Part shown: piece by piece, positions 34,146 through 41,465 of the stretch
Layout of the letters: each line of letters opens with the position of its first letter
Numbering within the stretch: position 1 is the first letter of the stretch
Source of the DNA: an uncultured Lachnospiraceae bacterium
Lineage (GTDB): Bacteria > Bacillota > Clostridia > Lachnospirales > Lachnospiraceae
Length of the DNA: 64,000 nucleotides
Direction: 5' to 3'
Assembly: GCA_958402795.1 (NCBI GenBank)
Contig: CATXUX010000003.1
Span: 62,001-126,000, forward strand
Notes under the pieces: generated by a model
The model's database searches: none
Seen by the model: the letters and a program-made list of their open reading frames with translations, nothing else
What the model was told of the DNA's origin: nothing
Translations under genes and position numbers: made by a program

Positions 34146-34183
34146 GTTATTTTTAGAGGGTTTCTGTTTATTTCTGTTTATTC

Positions 34184-34213
34184 TTGACCTTAAATGCCCG
34201 GGTACACTATAAT
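34184..34213 (+). promoter_or_regulatory. Promoter of the esterase gene
   Basis: TTGACC (34184-34189) and TATAAT (34208-34213) with an 18-nt spacer, divergent from the importer promoter about 40 nt away. A shared regulator in between is possible, but no clear operator was seen. Confidence 0.75.
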
Positions 34214-34255
34214 AAAACACATGATAATTAGGATCATTTGAAAGGAGTGTTTTTC

Positions 34256-35137
34256 ATGCATTTTGAAAAAATTCAACATCCGGAAAAAGAACAGGTATCT
34301 CTGGACTGCTATCTGCTGGATTCGGGTCTGCGTCTCGGACAGAGTAAGAAGCGTCCGGCAGTCGTCATCTGTCCGGGCGGCGGATATGTCTATCTCTCCC
34401 CACGGGAAGACGAGCCTGTCGCCCTTGCCTATGCGGCAAAAGGAATCCATGCCTTTGTACTGCATTACTCTGTCGGCTGGGATGCCGCAGGATTCTCGCC
34501 GATGAAGGAACTGGACTGGGCGATCGGACTGATCCGGGAACACGCGGACGAATGGCTGGTCGATGAGCACAAAGTACTGACCTGCGGATTCTCAGCCGGA
34601 GGACATCTGGCGCTCTCGGGCGGACTGCTCGGCACGCAGAAACCGGACGGCGTGATCCTCGGTTATCCCGCGACTGTCTTTGAAGGCGAGGCATCCTCCT
34701 TTATGATACGGCTGCTTGCCGGAAAAGAAGAATTGTCCGAAGACGAGAAAAAATACCTGAACCTGAATGAACAGGTAACGGAAAACGCACCGCCTCTGTT
34801 TGTCTTTACTACGGGGGAAGATTCTACCACACGGCGGATGACGCTGGATCTCGTCCGCGCCTACGATGACCACAATGTACTCTGCGAATACCACTTATTC
34901 CAGAAAGGTCCGCACGGATATAGTCTGGCAAACGCTGCCTGCGCAGACGGCTCCAGCCAGGTCCTGAACGACCATGTTGCAAAATGGCTGGATCTGAGCG
35001 TAGAATGGCTGTTCTCCGTCTTTGGTGAACTGCAGTTTGAAGATTACAGTACCAGCCGGATCGGGGAAGAAATCCGGAAACTCGGAATCTCCATGCCGGG
35101 AGGAAATTCCGGAGCGGATGCTCTGAAGAATGCATAA
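34256..35137 (+). CDS. Alpha/beta hydrolase (acetyl esterase-like)
   Basis: 293 residues from the ATG after AAAGGAGTGTTTTTC. The oxyanion region is CPGGGYVYLS, the nucleophile elbow is GFSAGGH, the acid lies in FTTGEDSTT and the histidine in GPHGYSLA. This is the short cytoplasmic esterase type often linked to deacetylation of sugars or xylan fragments. It stands alone, with its own promoter and terminator, divergent from the oligopeptide importer. Substrate not predictable. Confidence 0.83.
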   Translation: MHFEKIQHPEKEQVSLDCYLLDSGLRLGQSKKRPAVVICPGGGYVYLSPREDEPVALAYAAKGIHAFVLHYSVGWDAAGFSPMKELDWAIGLIREHADEWLVDEHKVLTCGFSAGGHLALSGGLLGTQKPDGVILGYPATVFEGEASSFMIRLLAGKEELSEDEKKYLNLNEQVTENAPPLFVFTTGEDSTTRRMTLDLVRAYDDHNVLCEYHLFQKGPHGYSLANAACADGSSQVLNDHVAKWLDLSVEWLFSVFGELQFEDYSTSRIGEEIRKLGISMPGGNSGADALKNA

Positions 35138-35158
35138 GTCCCGGTACATAAGATCCGT

Positions 35159-35198
35159 ATGCCGCGCGCGTGAAAATCTCATGCGTGCGGCATCTTTT
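35159..35198 (+). terminator. Terminator of the esterase gene
   Basis: A 15-nt stem (arms 35159-35173 and 35179-35193, with ATGCCGC/GCGGCAT at the base) is followed by CTTTT. It lies 20 nt after the stop. Confidence 0.7.
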
Positions 35199-35271
35199 AC
35201 CTGATTCTGCAGTCTTTTATCTCTTACTGATTATTTAACCATTACTTATTGTTTAACCCTTTACAATGTAC

Positions 35272-35709
35272 CTAAACCTGAGTAATTTTCATAATTGCCT
35301 CTATTGGGATCTCCGTACCGTCCTCCAGTTTCAGGCATCGCCGGTATGCATGGATCTGCCTTATCTTTCCTGTCACAGTGATATATTCGCCGCCCTCTTT
35401 CCTCTCGTCCGGTCTGAAATAGCAGATTTCCACACACGGCAGTTCCTCCGTCTGGTTCTCCATCTGTTCCTGCAGTCCTTCTAATATTCCATTCAGCAGT
35501 GCCTTTTCATCTTCATCCAGTTCTTTCTTTTCCTCCGTCAGCCTGGCCGTCTCAGAGATTGCTTCCTCATATCCCGCCAGCGCGGAAAACGGCGCGAACT
35601 GTGCCGCCCGGTCCGTCCGGGACATATGCGGATGTACCGAGGACTGATGATGCGGAAGCGTCAGAATATCATCATACATATGGTTCTCTGCTCTGTTTCT
35701 GTCTTTCAT
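35272..35709 (-). CDS. YolD-like family protein
   Basis: 145 residues. The conserved part is MSRTDRAAQFAPFSALAGYE (about 30-50) followed by a charged helix and a small beta domain (ITVTGKIRQIHAYRRCLKLE). YolD-like proteins are found next to Y-family polymerases in Firmicutes and are thought to modulate them. The ATG overlaps the polymerase stop (ATGA), so they are co-translated and should share the SOS control. Confidence 0.87.
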   Translation of the reverse strand: MKDRNRAENHMYDDILTLPHHQSSVHPHMSRTDRAAQFAPFSALAGYEEAISETARLTEEKKELDEDEKALLNGILEGLQEQMENQTEELPCVEICYFRPDERKEGGEYITVTGKIRQIHAYRRCLKLEDGTEIPIEAIMKITQV

Positions 35710-37208
35710 GCCCGGTGTCCTCCGATCTGTCTGTTGCGGTCGGCTGCAGTTGCGCCTTCCTCTAAGTCCATTCCTTTTATCACTGCGTTTTTCCCATACT
35801 TCTCCCGGATGGACAGCATCGCACGCTGCATCCGTTCCTCACGCTCTTCCTCTTCTCTTCTTTGCTCCTGCTCTGAATCATCCGCAAACAGACTCAACTG
35901 CTCATATGAATCGGTGACAGCATCTGTCCTGGCAATGACACGCCCGGCGGAAATCGTGATCCGCCGAATAGAAAGTTCCGGATCCACAATCCGGTCATAC
36001 AGATCCGATACTGCTTTCATGATTTTCTTAGAGGACGAGGTATAACCATCCAGATTGATCGTTCCGTGAGCATGCTTTGGAATTTTTCGCCCATAGTGAT
36101 CCAGTACCACCTCTCCACGATAGGCTTTCGCAGGATTGCTGACATTTTCCCTGTCATATCCGACCGTAAGCACGATCTGATCTGTCACAGCGTCTTTTTC
36201 TACCAGATCCAGCGCCAGCGAATCCGCCATCTCCTTTACAATAAGTCTGGCTTTCTCAAAACTGTACGGACACTGCAGTACCTGTCCGGAGCCGATGCTG
36301 TTTGCCTTTGGTTTAAACGCCTTAATGTCCTGCATCGTACACGGTTCCCATCCCCATGCATGATCGATCAATAGCTCCGCATTCACGCCAAACAGCCGGT
36401 ACAGCAGTTCTTCGTTATAATACTCTCCCGCCTTTCCGAGCGAACACCTGGCAATATCTCCCATTGTAAACAGTCCGTTCTGTTCCAGCTTCCGCGCATA
36501 TCCTCTTCCAACCCGCCAGAAATCCGTAAGCGGCCGGTGTCCCCAGAGCAGTCTGCGGTACGACATCTCATCCAGCTCAGCGATCCGGACGCCATCCTTG
36601 TCCGGTTCAATATGCTTTGCTACGATGTCCATGGCAACCTTGCTCAGATACAGGTTCGTCCCGATGCCCGCCGTCGCCGTAATCTTGGTCTCCCGCATAA
36701 TGTCATGTATGACGGCATCAGCAAATTCACGGGCAGATTTGCCGCACGAGCCAAGATAATCCGTCACGTCCATGAAAACCTCGTCGATCGAATACACATG
36801 AATATCCTCGGGAGCCACATATCGAAGATAAATGTTGTAAATGATTGTACTGTACTCCACATACTTAGCCATCCGCGGCACTGCGGTAATATAGTCCAGG
36901 GAAAGCGCAGGGGAAGCTGCAAGTTCTTCTGCATCAACGGAAGAACCCGTAAAGGCTCCTCCCGGCGCTCTCACCAGACGCCGGGCGTTGATCTCTCTCA
37001 CCTTCTGTTCCACTTCAAACAGTCTCGGTCTTCCCGGAATCCCATATGCTTTCAGGGAGGGAGATACCGCAAGACAGATCGTCTTATTCGTCCTCGCGGA
37101 ATCTGCAACAACAAGATTCGTCGTAAGCGGATCCAGCTCACGCATCACGCACTCTGCCGATGCATAAAACGATTTCAGATCAATTGCAATATATACACGT
37201 TCCGCCAC
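35706..37208 (-). CDS. Y-family DNA polymerase (UvrX/ImpB/MucB/SamB type)
   Basis: 500 residues from a GTG at 37208, set by AGGAGG 8-9 nt ahead. The catalytic site is formed by AIDLKSFYASAEC (first Asp) and VYSIDEVFMDVT (Asp-Glu), and the palm continues with TATAGIGTNLYLSKVAMDIVAKH. A C-terminal little-finger region follows, with an extended Glu/Arg-rich tail (EQEQRREEEEREERMQ). It performs error-prone synthesis across damage. With the LexA-type box in front and yolD behind, this is a standard SOS cassette. Confidence 0.9.
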   Translation of the reverse strand: MAERVYIAIDLKSFYASAECVMRELDPLTTNLVVADSARTNKTICLAVSPSLKAYGIPGRPRLFEVEQKVREINARRLVRAPGGAFTGSSVDAEELAASPALSLDYITAVPRMAKYVEYSTIIYNIYLRYVAPEDIHVYSIDEVFMDVTDYLGSCGKSAREFADAVIHDIMRETKITATAGIGTNLYLSKVAMDIVAKHIEPDKDGVRIAELDEMSYRRLLWGHRPLTDFWRVGRGYARKLEQNGLFTMGDIARCSLGKAGEYYNEELLYRLFGVNAELLIDHAWGWEPCTMQDIKAFKPKANSIGSGQVLQCPYSFEKARLIVKEMADSLALDLVEKDAVTDQIVLTVGYDRENVSNPAKAYRGEVVLDHYGRKIPKHAHGTINLDGYTSSSKKIMKAVSDLYDRIVDPELSIRRITISAGRVIARTDAVTDSYEQLSLFADDSEQEQRREEEEREERMQRAMLSIREKYGKNAVIKGMDLEEGATAADRNRQIGGHRA

Positions 37209-37233
37209 TTCCGCCTTCCTCCTGCCTTTCAAT

Positions 37234-37277
37234 CGAATGTATGTTCGTATTATAACATGCCATTTTCCTTTCTGCAA
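37234..37277 (-). promoter_or_regulatory. Promoter with LexA/DinR-type SOS box
   Basis: Minus strand TTGCAG (37272-37277), 17 nt, TATAAT (37249-37254). Immediately downstream CGAACATACATTCG (37234-37247) matches the Gram-positive SOS box CGAAC-N4-GTTCG with one change. Its place over the start of transcription fits repression by LexA. Confidence 0.82.
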
Positions 37278-37357
37278 GACCATATGACGGAAATACATCG
37301 AATAAATTCATCCAGGTTCTTCCAATTTTCGCGCTAAAATTTCTGCTATGAAGCGCT

Positions 37358-37903
37358 CTAATACAGTGATCCCACTTCTTTCTTAATCTCCGCAAAATCA
37401 ATCTCTAAATCGCCTTGATAAATACCGACCGGGATTTTACTGTCGAACCCATACAGTACTGGCATATCGTTTTTCTCGAAATTATACACAACAACAGAAT
37501 CGTTTTTTTCGTCTATCAGCCAGTATTCGCGGACTCCTGCATTTTTATACTTGCGCAATTTCACAGTCATGTCCTTTTTCCTTGTGCTGTCCGACAGTAT
37601 TTCAGCAACAAAATCCGGCGCTCCCATCGCACATCGTTCTTTTATTTTTCCCTTGTCGCAGATAATCAAAACATCCGGCTGTACCATAGTCTTATCATCA
37701 CAGTCCAGTTGCACGTCAGCCGGCGCCATAAATACCAGGCACTTTCCTTTTTTCTCTCTAATATAATGGTAGATCGCAGTAAATATGCATCCTTGTATCA
37801 TCTGATGCACATAGCTCGGCGACGGCATATCGTAAAATACACCGTCAATCAACTCCACCCTTATTCCTTCCGGCAAAGCATAATAGTCTTCGATCGTATA
37901 CAT
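37358..37903 (-). CDS. Uma2 family protein (PD-(D/E)XK nuclease fold), copy 3
   Basis: 181 residues, same length as copy 1 and clearly its paralog: VELIDGVFYDMPSPSY, QPDVLIICDKGKIKERC, GAPDFVAEILSDSTRKKDM, VREYWLIDEKND. Here the start is ATG with GGAGG 10 nt ahead, where copy 1 has TTG. The active-site D, E and K are intact. It is monocistronic, upstream of the SOS polymerase on the same strand but ending 80 nt before that promoter. Confidence 0.85.
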   Translation of the reverse strand: MYTIEDYYALPEGIRVELIDGVFYDMPSPSYVHQMIQGCIFTAIYHYIREKKGKCLVFMAPADVQLDCDDKTMVQPDVLIICDKGKIKERCAMGAPDFVAEILSDSTRKKDMTVKLRKYKNAGVREYWLIDEKNDSVVVYNFEKNDMPVLYGFDSKIPVGIYQGDLEIDFAEIKKEVGSLY

Positions 37904-37966
37904 TTTCGCTACTCCTCCGTTTCACTATATTTTTATGTACCTTTGTCGCTACACTGCATTTTCTAA

Positions 37967-38107
37967 TTCTGAATCATCAGACGAAAATTGTCCTTTGAAT
38001 GGAACCGAATGTTCCGCTTTATATAGAATTAAGTCAGAATACTTGAAATGCACACGCAGACGATGCGTGTGCATTTACCATAACATATGTTTCTTTTCAT
38101 TTCAAGC
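37967..38107 (-). promoter_or_regulatory. Promoter and structured leader of Uma2 copy 3
   Basis: TTGAAA (38100-38105), 17 nt, TATGGT (38077-38082) on the minus strand. The leader has a 9-bp hairpin TGCACACGC/GCGTGTGCA (38049-38073) and GGAACCGAATGTTCC (38001-38015). Compared with 3179-3319 the hairpin arms differ in sequence but still pair, a sign of selection for the structure. Confidence 0.62.
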
Positions 38108-38146
38108 ATATTTTTGCGGCGGAAGCATGATATCCCTTGTTACAGA

Positions 38147-39166
38147 TTACGGTTCATAGGTGTAGGTTGCCGTACCGATTGTATCGTATGTATCTTCGTC
38201 CATTATCTCGACCGTAAACTCCAGATTCTGGATCTCATCCTGGCTTTCCAGATCCAGCTCGTCTATCAGACTAAGATTGCCGCAGGCTTTGGCATGACTC
38301 TTCACAGAGCTACACATCGACAGAAAGGCGTTTGTCATAAAATCATTGACCGAAAAATCTCTTTCGATCAGACCAATATTCCTGTCTGTATTATTTTCCA
38401 GATACAGTTCAATCTCCAAATCCTTATACTCTTCATTAAATTCCATACCAAGGACAACGATTCGGATTCCGTCCTGATTATAGATCTCGGTTCCTTCCAC
38501 CTCCGGCAGCACCAGTTCTCCGTCAAATGCGTCCGTCTGGATGGATACTGTCTCGCCTTCCGGCATTTCCTGCGCTCCGAGTGTCGATACGTCCTCCATA
38601 TCTGTAAACTTCATCGCCGCCACAGAGATGTCAATCTGCTGTATTTCCCCGATACATGCCGCTTCTGCATCATCTAAATACACATCCACCGTTTTCTCAG
38701 CCGTCTCCCCGGCCGGAACGATATGGTACCAGTCTTCCAGTTCCTCTTCAAAATCGTATCCGGCCTCTTCACTTGTAGTTCTCACCATATCTAACTGCCA
38801 TGTGAAGTCCATGACTGACGAAAACGGATTACTGTAGTCTTCTACAACAAAACCGTTTACATCCAGACTGGTATAGTCAAATCCGATCGCCGAGTCCGTC
38901 CCGTTTTCCACCTCAAATACAATCGAGTGAGTTCCTTTTTCATTGATCTGATATTCTGACGCCGTAATCTTCAGTCCTTCCTGATCATACAGAACCGTAT
39001 CCAGAGTATATCCCGTTTCGGCATCTTTTTCGCTCTTGCTCTGTGTGTCCGCAGACGACGCTCCGTCGGAAGACGCCCCCTCTCCGGATGAAGCATTTCC
39101 TCCGCATCCTGTCATTCCCAATACAAGCATCCCTGCCGCACAGATTGCAATCCATCTTCTTTTCAT
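38147..39166 (-). CDS. Lipoprotein of unknown function (paralog of next gene)
   Basis: 339 residues. Signal peptide ending in GMTGC (lipid-carrying C21), then a Ser/Gly/Ala-rich low-complexity linker. Two similar beta-rich halves follow, each opening with a YDQEGLKITA or YNQDGIRIVV element and a VENGTDSAIGFD or LENNTDRNIGLI strand. Such repeats look like Ig-like or DUF-type extracellular domains. No enzyme motif. Same repeat pattern as 39262-40254, so the two arose by duplication; they probably sit on the outer membrane face. Function unknown. Confidence 0.7.
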   Translation of the reverse strand: MKRRWIAICAAGMLVLGMTGCGGNASSGEGASSDGASSADTQSKSEKDAETGYTLDTVLYDQEGLKITASEYQINEKGTHSIVFEVENGTDSAIGFDYTSLDVNGFVVEDYSNPFSSVMDFTWQLDMVRTTSEEAGYDFEEELEDWYHIVPAGETAEKTVDVYLDDAEAACIGEIQQIDISVAAMKFTDMEDVSTLGAQEMPEGETVSIQTDAFDGELVLPEVEGTEIYNQDGIRIVVLGMEFNEEYKDLEIELYLENNTDRNIGLIERDFSVNDFMTNAFLSMCSSVKSHAKACGNLSLIDELDLESQDEIQNLEFTVEIMDEDTYDTIGTATYTYEP

Positions 39167-39170
39167 CGAT

Positions 39171-39255
39171 TATTTCTCCTTCTTGACTTTCTTTTGCAGG
39201 CATAATGGTATACCCGAAGGGTATTCCTCCTTCTTGCCCTTCTTTTCTGCGTTAT
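39171..39255 (-). repeat. Second copy of the intergenic ribosome-site repeat
   Basis: On the minus strand AAGAAGGAGG, then the hairpin ATACCC-TTCG-GGGTAT, then ACCATTATG and a second AAGAAGGAG before the lipoprotein start. This is the architecture of 13394-13483, 26 kb away, although the sequence between the conserved blocks has drifted. An ATG inside it opens a frame that runs out of phase into the lipoprotein gene. Confidence 0.6.
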
Positions 39256-39261
39256 GTAACT

Positions 39262-40254
39262 CTACGGTTCATACACCAGCATTCCGGTATCCGCCAGAAG
39301 TCCGGTGTCGTCATATCCCCATGCCCAGGTTGCCGAATCGTATATTTTCAGTCCGAATTCCATTTCTTTTACATCTTTCAGTGCGTCTTCATTCGGCACT
39401 TCTTCGTCGCAAAGCACACAAAGTCCGGTGACTGTATATCTGCCCGCCGGTATCCAGCAGAGCGTACCGGCGGCGTCTCCTTTGACAAATCCGTCTACTG
39501 ATACGTCATAGCAGTCCACTGCAACTTCCTTATCCGTTGAATTCTCTATGTAGAGGAACAGTGCATAATTGTAATCCATCCCGGCATAAGCGGACAGTTC
39601 CTTCGCCACAATGCGGATACCGTTCTGATTATACAGTTCTTTTCCTTCTGCGATTGCTTCCGTATCCATATCCTCATACGCTGAAGTCTTAACTGTGATC
39701 ACTTCCGATGTATAAAGAGCAGACGCATCGTCATATACATCCTGGCTGCTGTCCCTTACGATAAACTTCAATTCGATGGATCCGACTTCCTCAATTCCTG
39801 CTTTTTCCAGAAAGCCATTTACCCCTTGATTGAAATTGATCGATGCATTCAGTTTTTTCCCTGCCGGAACTTCCCCGATGGAATTTCCCGGATCCGATGT
39901 GAACATGCAGCACCCGTTCACATACATTTCCGCCACTTCCAGATCGATCCCGTAAGACGTATCATTTTCAACCAGAAGTTTTAACGCCGAATGACTGTTT
40001 TCGTCTATTCCTGTTGCCGTAACCGTAAGTCCTTCCCACTCAAGCAGCACCTGCTCTTCGATAGAAAGTACATCTGATTCCGTCTGTTCCTCACTCACGG
40101 TTTCCTCTTTTTCTGTCGTCTCCCCTGCCGTCTCCTCTGTCTTCCCCTCTGCCGGCGCTTCAGAATTTCCGCAGCCTGCCATGCCCGCGGTCATCGCGAG
40201 TATCAGCGCAAGTGTCAGCGGCAGTCTGCCCTTTTTTCTCCATAATTTCATCAT
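39262..40254 (-). CDS. Lipoprotein of unknown function
   Basis: 330 residues from the first of two ATGs after GGAGGGAGAAAGAAT. Signal peptide with GMAGC (lipid-carrying C28), then a Glu/Thr-rich linker (EETAGETTEKEETVSEEQTE). Two repeats match the neighbouring lipoprotein: LEWEGLTVTATGIDENSH and YNQNGIRIVAKELSAY, each followed by a VENDTS or IENSTDKEV strand. No enzyme motif was seen. Probably anchored to the outer face of the membrane; role unknown. Confidence 0.7.
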   Translation of the reverse strand: MMKLWRKKGRLPLTLALILAMTAGMAGCGNSEAPAEGKTEETAGETTEKEETVSEEQTESDVLSIEEQVLLEWEGLTVTATGIDENSHSALKLLVENDTSYGIDLEVAEMYVNGCCMFTSDPGNSIGEVPAGKKLNASINFNQGVNGFLEKAGIEEVGSIELKFIVRDSSQDVYDDASALYTSEVITVKTSAYEDMDTEAIAEGKELYNQNGIRIVAKELSAYAGMDYNYALFLYIENSTDKEVAVDCYDVSVDGFVKGDAAGTLCWIPAGRYTVTGLCVLCDEEVPNEDALKDVKEMEFGLKIYDSATWAWGYDDTGLLADTGMLVYEP

Positions 40255-40346
40255 ATTCTTTCTCCCTCCTGTATCATCACATGTATTTATCATAGCATTT
40301 CCAACTACTGCTGCATACCAAGTAAAATTTAACATTTTCCAGTTTT

Positions 40347-40391
40347 GTTAAACTTTACTGTGTTTAAACGAAAAGTTCCGTATGTTAAAAT
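40347..40391 (+). promoter_or_regulatory. Repeated GTTAAA/GTTTAAAC sites before the STAND cassette
   Basis: GTTAAAC (40347-40353), the palindrome GTTTAAAC (40362-40369) and GTTAAAAT (40384-40391) recur at 15- and 22-nt steps; a further TTTAAC lies at about 40328. The last overlaps a possible -10 (TTAAAA). These may be operators for one of the two predicted DNA-binding proteins of the cassette. AT-rich sequence makes this uncertain. Confidence 0.35.
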
Positions 40392-40445
40392 GGACAAATA
40401 AAAGGAATGAGAAAAAACACAGACATGATGATATGATGAGGGGAT

Positions 40446-41465
40446 ATGATGAGGGAACAGAACCTGCCGGCAGCCTTTCTGCCTGAACTACAGAGAGAAC
40501 TTGAAGAAATTCTCTCCCTCCCGGCCACGGACAACAGGCTCGGGATTTATTTTGAACATTTCCGGGAAAAAAAGCAGATCCTCCGCACGGGAGATCTAGA
40601 TACGATTGTATTTACGCGGATGTATGGGCGTACTCCGCAGAACTCCGAAGTTCTGAAGGTCCGCTACTGGAGATGCGGACAGCATATTCCAAAGAACCGG
40701 GAAGAAATGATCCGGCTTGGATCCGCATTAGAAGTATCCCCGGAAGAACTCAATACGATGCTGACAGAAATCTTGCTGGAAACCAGATTAAACGTGCAGG
40801 ATTTCTCTGCTTTTGCTTTCCCTGCAGCAGATTTTCCTTATACCCCGGAGCCTTACCGCGATACTTCGGTATTTCTGTCCGCATTATCCAGAAGATATCT
40901 CGCACTGATACCGGAAAACCGTCTGGAGCAACTGCAGATCAAAACGCAGGATACCGAAAACTATCTGCGCCATATTCTGTTCGCAGATATTATGGACTGT
41001 ATCTGGCATCCGGAGCATGAGCGGAACTGGTATCACAAACACCATATATACAGCCGCAACTTTTCTTCCGAATGTGCCCGGTATTTCAAAAAGGGAGAAA
41101 AAATCAGCCGCAGCACGCTTCAGAGGCTTCTGACCATCCTGCTGATGCCGGAAGTCAATACCAGTATCATGAATGAATCTCTGGAATGTCTGGGATATGC
41201 CCCTTTGTCTCCAAAGATCCGGCAGAAATCCGGCGCGCATACAGACCGGCTGTTCCTCTGGGTTCTGGAACAATTCGAAAAATATCGTTCTCATGATATG
41301 GAAACGGACAGACAAACCCAGAAGATCATGCTAAAATGTATAGATGAGCTGGTCGTAAAATGTCTGGCTTCTTATCCGGAGGGCACTACAGAAGGCCGGA
41401 AAAAGCGAAAAATGTTAAAGAATCTGCGGATCATGAAATTCCGCTCTTTTGGAGAGATGAAATGA
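40446..41465 (+). CDS. Protein of unknown function with a possible helix-turn-helix, STAND cassette gene 1
   Basis: 339 residues, no signal peptide or membrane segment. Residues about 60-105 (RMYGRTPQNSEVLKVRYWR, then IPKNREEMIRLGSALEVSPE) resemble the spacing of an XRE-like DNA-binding domain, but this is not certain. The remainder is helical, with a basic C-terminal tail (KKRKKMLKNLRIMKFR). The stop overlaps the start of the NTPase gene by 4 nt, so the two proteins are co-translated and probably work together. I do not recognise the family. The start could equally be the second ATG, 3 nt downstream. Confidence 0.65.
   Translation: MMREQNLPAAFLPELQRELEEILSLPATDNRLGIYFEHFREKKQILRTGDLDTIVFTRMYGRTPQNSEVLKVRYWRCGQHIPKNREEMIRLGSALEVSPEELNTMLTEILLETRLNVQDFSAFAFPAADFPYTPEPYRDTSVFLSALSRRYLALIPENRLEQLQIKTQDTENYLRHILFADIMDCIWHPEHERNWYHKHHIYSRNFSSECARYFKKGEKISRSTLQRLLTILLMPEVNTSIMNESLECLGYAPLSPKIRQKSGAHTDRLFLWVLEQFEKYRSHDMETDRQTQKIMLKCIDELVVKCLASYPEGTTEGRKKRKMLKNLRIMKFRSFGEMK

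Noticed and set aside
35626..36045. Long plus-strand frames opposite the polymerase and YolD genes
   Set aside because: They are antisense shadows of two well-recognised genes and contain no known motif.
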